From assembly GCA_022496805.1 (NCBI GenBank), contig CM040107.1:9382501-9446500 (forward strand): DNA of 64,000 bases, written 5' to 3'. Below the pieces are notes generated by a model, which worked only from the letters and a program-made list of their open reading frames with translations, searched no databases and had not been told where the DNA came from. The stretch's first letter is position 1. Every line of letters starts with the position of its first letter. The translations under genes and the position numbers were made by a program. Shown piece after piece: positions 45,250-56,405 of this stretch. The stretch is from Pohlia nutans (taxonomy: Eukaryota; Streptophyta; Bryopsida; Bryales; Mniaceae).

Positions 45250-45390
45250 GCTAGACTGCTCGTTGATGCTTCTCCTCCAGGCTAGACTGCCAATTGATGC
45301 TTCTCCTGTCTAGTTGCTGGTTGATGCTTCTCCTCTCCTCCCTAGAGTGCTGACCGTTGATGCTTCTCCTCCCTAGACTGCTGGTGAGAG
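45250..45390. repeat. About 30-bp minisatellite (GTTGATGCTTCTCCT)
   Basis: Four imperfect units share CTAGACTGCT..GTTGATGCTTCTCCTC with spacing of about 28-33 bp. It precedes the decayed exons at 45.4 kb. Confidence 0.65.
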
Positions 45391-45514
45391 ATGAAAGGTG
45401 GAAGTTGAGGACTGTGGTGCACGGTCAGAGATGTTAGAGAGGTTGGAGGGTAGAGCTACCTTTGGTTGGAAACTGAGCTCCCACAGTTGGAAACTATTAC
45501 CCTCTGTGGCAATG

Positions 45515-46242
45515 TCCAACTGTCCACCTTGTAACTCTAAACTTGTTCAGAGACTTATCACTTCTTACTTCCCATTGCATGATAGACCTCCTTTCTTTGT
45601 TGATTCTTTGCTCACTTCAATAGATGGATATGTCTCAGAAACTCCATAGTCAAAGGAAGGCAACGTTGCATTCTATCTAGGATTGTGCAACACTGTAAAT
45701 AACTCTCCGAGTCGAGTAGTGAGAAGCAGTAGGGCATTGTTTGAGCAAGCAAGGGCCGAAGAGGCAGAAATCCTTCGTCACTCTCCTACCCTCTCTTCTG
45801 AGTCGGTCAATCAAAGGGCGTGAAGGTTTGTATTTTTTTTTCCTAATAGTTTCATTACATTTTTCCATATAATGTGTAAACTGATTGAAGAACTTGCAGG
45901 AGTAGGAGAAGTCCTCAACTCCTCAACTATGTACTTTACTGTACGTACAAATCAAATGCCACCTCATGAGTACTGACTAGCAGTTCGCTTGTGCTCTGTT
46001 GCAATCTAGGAATCTGAAATGGGTTCCTTAGAGGAACTGCATGAGCGCATCGTTGGGACTTTGTTCGGATGGAGGGACGAAGCTGAATGTGGCATCGTTA
46101 AGGTTTTTGTCTGCACAGTGCATAGTCGAGGAGTTGAGATCTTGTCCTGTTCCATTTTCTGGTCTAAGGGCGTCGGCGACAAAAAAATTGGGGTCAGCTC
46201 TTCATCCTACAAGTTTATGGTTATGGTCATATCCAGGTATTT
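45515..46242 (+). pseudogene. Decayed two-exon gene of unknown function
   Basis: A frame starting about MSNCPPCNSKLVQRLITSYF runs to TAG 45647-45649. It then continues in phase for 60-odd codons (SKEGNVAFYLGLCNTVNNSP, then RALFEQARAEEAEILRHSPT) to TGA near 45820, followed by an AG|GTTTGT donor. A second exon opens after CAATCTAG at 46014 (ESEMGSLEELHERIVGTLFG, ..HSRGVEILSCSIFWSKG) and ends TCCAG|GTATTT. The uninterrupted reading on both sides of the stops and the usable splice sites suggest a former gene. Both stops would be explained by C-to-T changes. No family was recognised. Confidence 0.3.
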
Positions 46243-46537
46243 TTCCTTGCTGTAGTAGAATGTATTGAATTTGATGAAGCTCAGTTGAAGCTTGATTAGA
46301 GAAAATACACCTTAGTAGAGAGCAAAATCTAAGAGATTGCCAGTAGTTGTTACTTTTTTTGTACAATAATGGTACAAATTTGCAGTTTAAGTAATGGACC
46401 CCGTAGTCCCAAGGAAAGACGTATTATCTATAGGGAATTGTATGCTTCAGGTTTGTACAAGTTTGAAGTTGCGGTACACGAGGCCGGTAGACCCAGGGTT
46501 AGGGCGTATTATCTATAGGAAATTGTGTACTTCAGAT

Positions 46538-47307
46538 TTGTACAACGGTCTTGTCCATTTTGGAAGTGCTTACCTTGTGTACTGTGGCAAGAGTGGAGTC
46601 CATACTGCAATCGTCTCTAATTGTAATCTCTGTACACACATTCTGTAAGTAAACTAGACCACATTGTTCTGCGTCACTTGTTTTAACAATTTGTATAATA
46701 TATTTGTACTACTTGTACTGCTTGTACAAGGGGTACTGAGAGAATCGGATTTTTATGTATTGAATGCCTAAAGAGACGAGTACGAAAATTCTTTGAAATA
46801 GAGTTCAATACCGTCCTATTTACACTGCAGTACAAACTACTCTAAGTGTAATGGGATGATGATAAATCATATTGTTTGTATAGATATGGCACATTTCAGT
46901 TGACCCGCGTCAGTACCACCAGGTCGTCACTCTATACGGTTGCGTCCATATTGAAGGTGCTTAGGGTGTGTACTGTGGCAGGAGTGGAGTTCATACTAGA
47001 ACCGGCTCTAATTGTACTCTGTGTACAATCATTCTGTAAGTAAACTAAACCACCTTGTTCTAGATCACTTGATTAAATAGTTTGTACTATATAGTTTTAC
47101 TACGTGTACTGGTTGTACAAGGAGTTCTAAGACAACAAGAATTGTACGTATTGAATGGCTATAGAGACGAGTACAAAATTTTTTTGAAATAGAATTCGTT
47201 ACCATTTTATTTATACTGCAGTACAAACTATTGTTAGTGTAATAGGATGATGAAAAATCATATTGTTTGGAGGAAGATCGTACATTTCAGTTGACACACG
47301 TGAGTAC
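46538..47307. repeat. 391-bp tandem duplication
   Basis: GTGTACTGTGGCA at 46577 recurs at 46968, and TCAGTTGAC at 46896 recurs at 47287, both 391 bp apart. Sequence between is similar throughout, including ACATTTCAG, TTTACACTGCAGTACAAACTA and GACGAGTAC. The two copies differ by scattered substitutions, so the duplication is not very recent. Both are dense in GTAC words. Confidence 0.75.
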
Positions 47308-47309
47308 CA

Positions 47310-48300
47310 ACTCTGAAATCTGTACGACTTCGTGAATCTCAAGTACAACAAACCACCGTGTACGCATTGTACAAACAAACCCTAATTGTACTGATTGTTG
47401 TACTAATTGTACTAAATGTTCACTCCAATATTACTGTTGTACCTAGAGAAACATGTAGTCGAACAGAAGTTTGTTATCACATTGTCTCTCTGTTGATTTT
47501 CAGATACCAACGGAGCTTACATTCAGTGCAAGGAGATGTTTGAGGAAAAATCACGTACACTTTGATTACTTGTACCAACCATGTTACGCAATTAAAGCTT
47601 TACTTGTAAGGTTTGCGTTCTATCGAATAAAAGATGTGTTTTAAGGGTCGAAAAATACCTCATTCATGTACCCTCTTCCCTCTATATCAAATTGATATTG
47701 TTGTTATACAATCTTCCTCTTCTTTCTTCCCACGATGTCCAGACCATTATTTGGCATAGTATAGAATTCGCTCAGATATATGACGAGGATTTTTTTTTGA
47801 ATACGCTTTCATTATATATGTGGAGTAATTGCCTTGGGCTGGTTATGATGCCTCTCCGCAGCCAGGGGTGAGTGGATTTTGTACAACCGTCATTGGAGTT
47901 CTTATAGTACATGCGACCCTTTATTGCCTATTACTCTTGGGTCTGTAAGATCTAGACATGTGTCCCAAGTGCAGTCTCCAATCTCATATACTCTAAGAAT
48001 AGACGTGGATTTGCTGTATATGGCAAATTATTGCTGCATTGCGCAAACAATACGCATATCTTTTGTATGTGTGTGGTAGATTTTGTTGTCAAAACAGGTC
48101 ACACTGGAGCATGCGGTAGACGGACATCACATTCATGGACGATGGTGACTGATCATGGACGATCGAGAGGACCCGCACTGTATAGAAGGTGAGACTTGTC
48201 TTTTAGTTCCCACAACCTCTCACTGTGCCTTCACTATGTCTTATCTGTAGTGCTACCCCACTTTATAGAAGTGTATCTCCTGTCCTCCAATTCTTCTGTT
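47310..48300. other. GTAC-rich spacer
   Basis: No supported gene. It contains the 23-bp word at 47868-47890 that recurs at the right end of the window. The part from about 48200 is probably the 5' flank of the small ORF that follows. Confidence 0.35.
47868..47890 (+). repeat. Shared word GATTTTGTACAACCGT, left occurrence
   Basis: GTGAGTG followed by GATTTTGTACAACCGT occurs here and again at 63973-63996, with a single-base difference in length. The flanks beyond the word are not obviously similar. Confidence 0.6.
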
Positions 48301-48306
48301 GCGACG

Positions 48307-48732
48307 ATGAAGCGTCGATTTAACCAAGTCTCTACGGGGCGGCTAGGAAATGTGGAGGAGGTCCGGGAGTGGCTTCGCCGTGTGGAGATTTTTGAGCAGG
48401 TCAATTGGGACATCGAAGTGCCGGACTATGGAGCTGTGACCCGCCTCCTTGACGATGACCTCGTGTTTGATTGGACCCCTGTCTGCACAAGCCAGTACGA
48501 TGCGGTTGCCGCGCTCACCGGCATTGTTCACGTTCATCCGGCGGATCGTGGCGTGTGCCTAGTTCAAGCCCCCGTGAACCCTTCTGCTACGCACACACCT
48601 TCTTCACCAAGCACGGTGGGACGCCCCCCTTCAGTGTTGCCGCCTTCGACTGACTCGGAGGGGATGGAATCGGAGCCGGATGACTCGGAGGATGACTCGG
48701 AGGATGACTCGGAGCAGGACATTACAGAGTAG
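48307..48732 (+). CDS. Small acidic-tailed protein of unknown function
   Basis: The frame is intact and encodes 141 residues. It starts MKRRFNQVSTGRLGNVEEVR, followed by a hydrophobic and acidic globular part (EWLRRVEIFEQVNWDIEVPD, LVFDWTPVCTSQYDAVAAL). A Pro/Ser-rich linker follows. The C-terminal tail consists of DDSEDDSEDDSE repeats encoded by direct repeats of GACTCGGAGGAT. The ATG at 48307 is preferred over an upstream in-frame leader (48196) because the leader is hydrophobic and without conservation. No family was recognised. It is the only plus-strand gene candidate between the transposase and the SUVR/RING genes. Confidence 0.45.
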   Translation: MKRRFNQVSTGRLGNVEEVREWLRRVEIFEQVNWDIEVPDYGAVTRLLDDDLVFDWTPVCTSQYDAVAALTGIVHVHPADRGVCLVQAPVNPSATHTPSSPSTVGRPPSVLPPSTDSEGMESEPDDSEDDSEDDSEQDITE

Positions 48733-49640
48733 GAGGACTCGGAGCATGACGGCGTTTGGCGTTTTTTTGTTTGTGGATGATTAGCAGGGCTTGGATTCTT
48801 GGACTTGCAGTTTCATGCTTATGTCGACCTCTTACGTACTCGTGGTCCGTAGTTCTCAATGTTCTTTAGAGAGCTCCTAAATACCGCAACCTTGGCTTGT
48901 TTCATGTGTATTGAGCTGTACATTTTGTCATTTAGTTCCGAGGCTGCTACATTTCAGAGGACTCACCAGTGTCTTGGTGTCAGGGTCTTCTCCTTTTGTG
49001 TGGACTATAGTATTAGAAACTAAACTACAACTGTACATTATGTATGTGCAACTCTTTGTTGTACAAGTGACTCCTATGCAAATGTAATTTCTTTTTGTCT
49101 CGGACTGTTTGCAACTGACTTTATTTTGGCGACTAAGGGTGCAGATGCTTGTCTCCCCCGATATACTCCAAACTGTACCGTTGCCAGTATGTATTCCACA
49201 TTCACAGCACATGACACCTCCTCTCACTTATAAATTTCTCGGAAATTATGGACATATTGTTTTCACATTACAATTTGAGTGCCCTCTTCTTTACTCTGCG
49301 GTGAATCTAAACAGAAAATTAGCTTCTGAAGAAGACCACCGTCTGTATCTCAACTGCAACCTCCTTTAGGGGTTAACAATGGCTGAATCAGTACTAAGAT
49401 TCAAATAGTTAACCAACTTGAAGCACAATTTAACTTTGATAGAAGTATAGAGTACCAAAATCATACATTGAATATAATATTAGTATATATAATGTACAGT
49501 CCTGTACATAAAGTACTAGATTAGTACAAAGTTAATGAGAGTAGCCAAGTTTGTGCAGTGCGGGAGTTGTGGTCCTTTATTGGATGTGTCAAGTGTCATG
49601 CTCTGTACCATGCTTATTAGGAACAAACAAGATGAATCCG
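48733..49640. other. Spacer between converging genes
   Basis: No supported gene. Several GTACA words occur near 49020-49080 and 49490-49530. It contains the 3' flanks of the small acidic ORF (plus) and of the SUVR gene (minus). Confidence 0.4.
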
Positions 49641-49643
49641 AGG

Positions 49644-50993
49644 CTACATACTTAACTGCTCAACCTTTGTCTTGTACTCATCAAGAAGAAACTTTGTGAG
49701 AAGATTGACTATGGGAGGAGGAATGGGAGGATCTTCCGTTACGACATCACGGCAGTGAGTGCTACCACACTTACAATAGAAAGGAAATACGACATCTACA
49801 ATATTTGCTCTTCGTCTTTTAAAACTACATCCATAATCCCAAGTTAATTCTTCCAGTGCTGGAATATCAACTCGTGCAAAGTAGGCTACACGGTAATCTC
49901 CACCACTGTTGTTGCTAACTCGCACCGGCACGTCCATAAGATTGGCATCCTCGCATCTAAGCAACAAACAACCACATGTAGTGAGAAACAAAAAGATACA
50001 TGAACTTCATTGTGGTGGATTAAGGAATTCTGCAACGTCTATATGTAGAAGCAAGGGGATAAAGGAGTTGAGGGGATAAAGCAGCAAAGGGGATACAATT
50101 CATACACAGCACTCATACCTATGGTTTAGAAACCTCGAGACGTTGGAGAAATTGGTGCCATCCATGCACAATGCCACCTTGTCGTCCACCACTTGCTCAG
50201 ATTTCCAATCGGCATCAAGTGCAAGCGTAAATGCCTCCAATTTTCCTAGCTTGCCAGTAGCCCTCCGTTTCATGAGCTCTGCATTTGTAACAATCTCCCC
50301 TGCAAATTCAAACACAAAACTCCCTTTCCGGATGGGACACGTTGCGCGCACTCCCCATCCCTTTGATCCAGACCAAAAAACTTGAAGGGGAATGCATAAA
50401 CCCCGCTGGACCACCCGGTTCCGACAATACCGGCTGCAGTTGCAATCGTCATTGCACTCTTGTAGAAAAACCCTAGTTGTATGACCAAGGCAGACATAAA
50501 ATTGCTCGGGGGAACATGCCTTACCGCAATATACAATCTCCTCCGTCGAGCCCTTACCAACAAAACAACATAGTGAAGCATTGTTAGAATCACTAGAACA
50601 AGTACAACTAGGTACTTAAAATACAAGTTAATAGACAAAAGATAACAGAATATAAAAGTATTAAGTAAAAAAGCCCGAACTAGGGAATTAGGCAACACTT
50701 ACAGGTTGGTAAAAAAGAGATTTTCGTAGACGACCTCTTCTAGTATACGGTTTATATACAAGTGTTGGCCCACCACAATCGCTTTGCTCCATAAGATTGC
50801 ACCCATAGCAAGCAACGCAAGACTCCGGCAAAGCCATTTTCACCTTACTGAACTGCTTACACGAAAGTATGGAATCCTTGCATTCGGCAATGTAACTGAA
50901 TTCTTCCAAAGTATGGGATTCCAAACTCGGTTCACATACCGACACTGGAACGCGTTCCAATCCCTTGGACAAGTCGCCTGGATCAAACCAAAA
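49644..50993 (-). CDS. SUVR-type SET-domain histone H3K9 methyltransferase (C-terminal exons)
   Basis: Three exons (50993-50703, 50552-50119, 49956-49644) join in frame with GT..AG borders to give 345 residues. They contain a pre-SET region: GDLSKGLERVPV, paired Cys, EEIVYCGKAC, ECNDDCNCSRYCRNRVVQRG. A complete SET domain follows: LQVFWSGSKGWGVRA, GSFVFEFAGEIVTNAEL, DADWKSEQ, SRFLNHRCEDANLMD and ELTWDYGCSF. A post-SET CxCxxxxC (CKCGSTHCRD) completes it. NHRCEDAN, ELTWDY and ADW match plant SUVR1/2/4 proteins, which methylate histone H3 lysine 9 in the nucleus to silence transposons. The first exon begins at an acceptor (ATTGCAG), so 5' exons exist but were not found; the usual WIYLD N-terminus is not seen. 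Catalytic residues look intact. It may connect to the RING-like gene upstream. Confidence 0.8.
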
Positions 50994-51153
50994 CTGCAAT
51001 ATGGAAAGCTCAAAACTGTGTAAGCTCCTAGCTTAGAATCTAAGATCCTGAGGCCTTAAGTATTACAAAAAATCAAAATTGGTCAGTGGTTGGAACGGCC
51101 TCCTCGACCAACTAGGAAACCGTTGCAACACTCATGGGGCCCATGGCATCAAT

Positions 51154-51170
51154 GGGGGGGGGGGGGGGGG
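51154..51170. repeat. 17-base poly(G) run
   Basis: Seventeen consecutive G on the plus strand lie at the 3' end of RING-like paralogue 2, where they encode a proline run on the minus strand. Such runs slip readily, so the reading frame beyond it, and the assembled length, are uncertain. Confidence 0.9.
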
Positions 51171-51439
51171 CGATGGAGGTTTGGGCCAGCCTTGCTCACT
51201 TTCGGTTTAGGAAGCTTCTTCTCGCGCTTTCCTTTCTTCTTCTCGCGGCCAATGTCGTCCTCCTCAGTAGCACCAGAGCCCGGGTCTTCATCTTGGTCTT
51301 CGACTTGTGCTCCTTTACCTTGAACCTCTACCTCTTGAACCTCCACCTCCTGTTGCTTTCCCTTCATCTTCTTGCGGCCAATGTTCTCCTCTTCTTTTGC
51401 ACCAGATCCGGGGTCCTTCTCTTGGCCTTCCTCTCGTAC

Positions 51440-51690
51440 TCTTTTACTCTTCCGCTGCTTTGGTACCTCCTCTTGAACCCCCTCCTGAACCTCCACCACC
51501 TTACTCTTCCGCTTCTTTGGTACCTCCTCTTGAACCCCCTCCTAAACCTCCACCACCTTACTCTTCCGCTTCTTTGGTACCTCCTCTTGAACCCCCTCCT
51601 GAACCTCCACCTCTTTACTCTTCCGCTTCTTTGGTACCTCCTCTTGAACCCCCTTCTGAACCTCCACCTCTTTACTCTTCCGCTTCTTCG
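51440..51690 (-). repeat. 57-bp coding tandem repeat (KKRKSKEVEVQEGVQEEVP)
   Basis: Four to five copies of a 19-residue basic/acidic unit lie in the second exon of RING-like paralogue 2. One unit carries TAG in place of CAG (51542-51544). The alternating KKRKSK and EEV blocks resemble nuclear localisation-type and charged linker repeats. Confidence 0.75.
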
Positions 51691-53035
51691 TGGTCTTTGG
51701 GTTAGGGGGTTGCTGAATCTCTTCCACATTCTCCTCTTCGACATTCTCCTCTTCGACATTCTCCTCCTCAACTGTCTCCTTCTCCGCAGTCAAGTGAGTT
51801 CATCACCCCCCTCATCACCTCTTCCACCCGCAGTGTTGTTCTCGAGCACGTTCACCACCGGGAAAAGTACTTCCTCCACTCCCAGCTCCACTCCATCGCC
51901 CTTTCCACCTGCAATGTTGATCTCCAGCGTGTCTTCCACCAAGGCCACTCGTTCCTCCACTCCATCGCCCTTTCCAACTGCAGTGCTGATCTCTAGCGTG
52001 TCTTCCACCAAGGACAGTCGTTCCTCCACTCCCTGCTCCAACCCTTCATCACCCTTCTCCGCCGGGGACAATGCTTCCTCCATCCTCCCCTCTACTCCTT
52101 CATCACCCTCTTCACCGGCTGTGTCAACCGCCCGCACGTATTTCAACAATGCCTGTTTTATGTGGCCTCCCCCCTCCTCCTTTTCATAACCCCCTCCGCC
52201 AGCACTGCTGATCTCGAGCATGTTCTCCGCCGGGGCCACTGCTTCCTCCACCGTCCCCTCTACTCCTTCAGCACCCTCTCCACCGGCTGTGCCTAAATCC
52301 CGCATGTTTTCCGGCGTGGCCATTGTTATGTCGCCTCCCCCCTCCTCTCCTTCATCACTCCCTCCGCCCGCACTATTGATGGGGAGCACGACCTGGAGCA
52401 TGTTCTCCCCCTGGGATAGTGTTTCCTCGACTCCCACCTCCACTCGGTCATCATCCTCACCAACTGGAATATGGATCTCTAGCGCGTCTTCTCCCTCTAC
52501 ATCATCACCGACACCACCAAAAGTGCTGATCGTGACAGCATCTTCCGCCGTGGCCATTGGTTCCCCCACCTCCCAAGCTGGTGCTACCTCATCGCCCCCT
52601 CCACCCACCTCTTCTATCGTAGCAGGCACTAGGACTTCCATAGCACCTTCATCTTTAAACTGCAGCTCCATAGGTTCCTCTAGCTCGATAGGCTCGTCAC
52701 CTTCGCTTCCCCCGCTCTCGGTCCCATGCACTACACAAAGTTCAGCTCAACATTGTATGTTATGTTGGAAATTGATATAAAGCCATATAAACAATTGACT
52801 CTAGAGTGGACACTAGTCAATAAGAACGAAAAGAGTACAGCTTTGTACACACAAATACGAACTGTACACTAGTCAATAAGAACGATACAAACCATACCAC
52901 CAGCATTATAAACTATACAAACCCATGTACACACAATTAGCGTCATGTACAAATACAAAGACACAGAAACTTCAGTTCACTCCTCATTACAGCGACTTAT
53001 AAAAAGTGTACAATACTTCGGACCAATTCTGGAAA

Positions 53036-53152
53036 AGAAGATACAAACTATACAAACAATACCAAGAGCATTACAAACTACAGAAGTTCATTCTGTGCAC
53101 ATGAACCTCTGTAGTTTGTAATTCTCGTGGTATTGTTTGTATAGATTGTATA
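53036..53152. repeat. Foldback with about 50-bp arms in an intron
   Basis: TATACAAACAATACCA..ATTACAAACTACAG..GTTCAT on the left arm (53041-53091) pairs with its near-perfect complement at 53100-53150. The loop is about 9 bases around TGTGCAC. It lies in the intron of RING-like paralogue 2 and is built of the same GTAC/TACAAAC words as the spacers. Confidence 0.7.
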
Positions 53153-53185
53153 TGAAACTTGTACAAATACCAAAACTCTGCAACC

Positions 53186-53545
53186 TTAGCTTAGTGTTTA
53201 CCTCATCAACAAATACAAACTATACATTACTTGAGACTACTTCTAGCATAGAATGGTCTAACTATACGAACAATACCACCAGCATTACAAAGTACAGAAT
53301 TTCATGTACACACTATGAACCTCATGAACAAATACAAACACTTTGAAACCTTAGCATAGTCTTTACTTCATCAACAAATACAAACTCGACATTACTTGAA
53401 ACCACTTCTAGCATAGAAGATACGAACTATACGAACAAGACCACCTGCATTGCAAAGTACGGAATTCCATGTACAAACTATGAACATCATGTAAAAGTAC
53501 AAACACCGTGAAACCTTAGCTTAGTGTTTACCTCATCAATTGAGA
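53186..53545. repeat. 165-bp tandem repeat
   Basis: TTAGCTTAGTGTTTACCTCA and the following bases start at 53186, 53351 and 53516, exactly 165 bp apart. Units include ACTTCTAGCATAGAA and CTATACGAACAA. It lies in the intron of RING-like paralogue 2. Confidence 0.75.
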
Positions 53546-55507
53546 CCAATTTTGAAAACGATATAAATTATACGAACACTACAACCAGCACGACAAACTA
53601 ATCATTCTAACATTGCAATAGATACATCCTTGGCACTATTGTACGTATGAATTGTTTAAGGTGTATCGATCATTAAATATGTGTATTTATTAGTATACAT
53701 ATTGACAACATTACCTTCTTCTTCGATGGCCGTAAGACGTGCTGTAGCGGATTCTCTTCTATTCGTCAAGGACGCAGTAGTAGCAGATGCACACTCCTTG
53801 AGCATATTCTTCCACTCATCGCCTCCACCGCCAGGACGTCCCCAACCTCGCATACCCCTCCATCCAAAACTCATGATCCATTGAATGGGCTGAACCTGAT
53901 GGCAATGAGGAACACAACACTCTCTGCCTTGGGTGAATACAGCCATAGCACACCATGGGTGGTACAAGTGCTTACAACTAGTACTAAGGAACTCTGAATG
54001 TGGAAATCCAAAACCACAAAGGGAGCAGTTGCTTATGTCTATGGAACTTTGGCTGCTACATGCTTCCCCTGTCGAGTACACCAGTGGCAAAGGTCTCGTG
54101 TGCAAGCCGCCAGTTTGATGGGCATGGTTTGCATGCTCCGCTTGAATCGCCCCCACCTGCATCCGCTTCATTGCCATGACATGTCTCTTAGCTCAGAGTT
54201 CCTTGTCCATCGTAGCAACCGCTTTTTCCAACCCTAAACCCGTGTTACGCTCGACCTTGACCAAATCAGCATATGCTTCAGCTTTTGATTTCAGACACGA
54301 AACCTCCATCGTGCCATCAGACATTGCTTTTGCTAAATCCTTCTCGTATCTCTTGAGCCTCTTCTGCATTAAGGTTACCAAGCTATTATTCTGATCAAAA
54401 GCCTTAACCATGGTCTCTCTCTTCTGAGCAGCAACACGCTCTGCCTCTACCGTTGCCTGAAGCTCCAAATTCTCCACTGCCAACAACCTTGCCAGGTACT
54501 CCGTCCTAGAACCTCCCTCATCTCCATCTGCAAACTCCCCACACATTGAGCTCCCCATCCCTTCGCATATTTCTGAGTGATACTCTCGAGGATCCACTTG
54601 AATCTTCCGCCATGCTCCTCGTTGTGCAGGAGTTCCACCCTTTGCCTTCTCGAGTTTGACCATGTTGCGAGCATGTGTCTTACGCTGCGTCGCATTAGTA
54701 GCTGCACCATAGGCGGCCCAATTCACCTTTTCCTTCTCCTCTTCCAAAATGATCCCCCTTGCCATCTTGTGTGGAAGAAAATGCGGCGCATCATCCCTTT
54801 GGTAAAGAGCCGTCATGAGCTCATGAACCCTCTTCTTAATCCTCTTTGATTTGCATGTCCTCCAATTGTACCCATTCCGCCCACCAGCACCCATTGGCTT
54901 GCCAAAAAGGGCAACACACTTCTTAACATCAAATGGCTTCCCCTTCCATTTAGATAGCCTCATAGGATTAGCTCCCTCATCTTTGAAACCAAAATTCTCC
55001 GTACAAAAGGCTTTATACAGCAAAGGTGGCGGATCAGAGAGCTTTGGGAGCTCCTCATCGAACTCCACTCCCTCGTCGCCATCTTCTCCCTCCTCCTCGT
55101 TGCCTCCCCCCTCCTCCTCGCTTCCATCGTCTATGTCATCATCGCTATCGTCCTCCTCGTCTTCGCTGTTTTTTTGTAAATCCTTCTCCGGCACCTCTTT
55201 GTTGCTATCGTCACTGTCGTCGCTATCATTGTTTTCCTCTTCTTCGGTGTTTTCTTCTTCGGTGTTTTCTTCTTCATTATTGGCTTTTCTCCTCTTTTCA
55301 TTTTGCGGTTCTTCACTCGAATCGCTCATTGTCTCTTCTTGAGCTGCAATGGCTAGACGTGTAAGTTTTGAATGAGCCTTCTCCTTCCCACGACGAGTTG
55401 CCACCTTTTCGGAGCCCATTCCCTTAGTTCTTGCCATAATTCCTGACAAAAACAAAAACGTGACTGGTTGATAGAATGCAAACTCGGAATAAATCGAGTT
55501 ATAACAG

Positions 55508-56405
55508 AGTCACAACAAGAAGACGCTAGAACCAGATAATCACACCCTGAAATGGTAAGTTGAATACCATGAGTACAAATGTGTACAAACTGTACAATTC
55601 AAAGTACTCCTTGAAGATAGTCTCACTTACGATCGTTGCCAACAAGTAATTCAAAGATATGATTAAACTTAAACACTGCATTGAAAAAAAAATACAGACT
55701 ACAGAGAGACGAGAATGAAAATGACAGTCTAATCCTATTCTAAATCTAATACAAACCCTGCACAAAAACTACAATTGTAACAGGGTTAAACTACATTATA
55801 GAGACAAGTAATCGAATCGAACCCTAATCTGCTCAAGAGATGATCACATTGTGCCATAGCCGGTACATTGTGCCATAGGACGCTATCACTCGAAAAACAC
55901 CCATGCTTAAACTATGATCCCCAGCCTCAGAATCGAGATTTAGAGACACAACAATAAGACACTAGAACCGGCTAATCCCAATCTGAAACGGTTTAGGGTA
56001 AGGCCGTGAGTACAAACCTGTACGAACTGTACAATTCAAAGTACTCTTTGTAGATATAGAGTCCCTCACTTATACAAACCCTGCACAAAAACTACAATTG
56101 TAACAGAGTTAAACTACATTGTAGAGACAAGTAATCGAATCGAACCCTAATCTGCTCAAGAGAAGATCACATTGTGCCATAGCCGCTACATTGTGCCATA
56201 GGACGCTATCACCCGAAAATAACCGCTGCCTAAACTATGATCCCCAACCTCAGGACAAAGATATAGAGACTGAACAATGAGACGCTACATCCGGCTTCTC
56301 TATGGTCCCCAGCCTCAGAATTGAGATTTAGAGACACAACAATAAGACGCTAGAACCGGCTAATCTCCATCTGAATTGGTAAGTTGAGTGCCGTAGTACA
56401 AAGGG
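55508..56405. repeat. 323-bp tandem duplication and related partial copies
   Basis: ACAAACCCTGCACAAAAACT at 55751 recurs at 56074. The following roughly 300 bp (ATCGAATCGAACCCTAATCT, ACATTGTGCCATAGGACGCT) match closely. A further part (AAGACGCTAGAACC..., CTGTACAATTCAAAGTACTC) occurs at about 55510, 55950 and 56350. It lies 5' of RING-like paralogue 2 and so overlaps its presumed promoter. Confidence 0.75.

Larger units (their letters stand above)
51149..55437 (-). pseudogene. RING-like coiled-coil protein, paralogue 2 (broken)
   Basis: Exon 1 (55437-53715) starts MARTKGMGSEKVATRRGKEK and has a long Asp/Glu/Ser tract. A conserved domain follows: LSKWKGKPFDVKKCVALFG, GGRNGYNWRTCKSKRIKKRV, HKMARGIILEEEKEKVNWAA. 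A coiled coil and a RING-like finger come next (NCSLCGFGFP..CKHLYHPWCAMAVF..CCVPHC). The same domain order and the same phase-1 intron occur in the gene at 62978-60242. A TGA at 54193-54195 interrupts exon 1 between coiled coil and finger, probably from CGA. Exon 2 starts at 52730 (HGTESGGSEGDEPIELEEP), is highly acidic with VEDTLEI repeats, shifts frame near 51792, and passes into basic KKRKSKEVEVQEG repeats with a TAG at 51542. It ends around 51149. The function is unknown; a nuclear or chromatin role is a guess. Confidence 0.55.

Noticed and set aside
51134..52780. Long plus-strand frames with LLWYLLLNPLLNLH or PPPEPPP repeats
   Set aside because: Antisense shadows of the 57-bp coding repeat and the acidic exon of RING-like paralogue 2.
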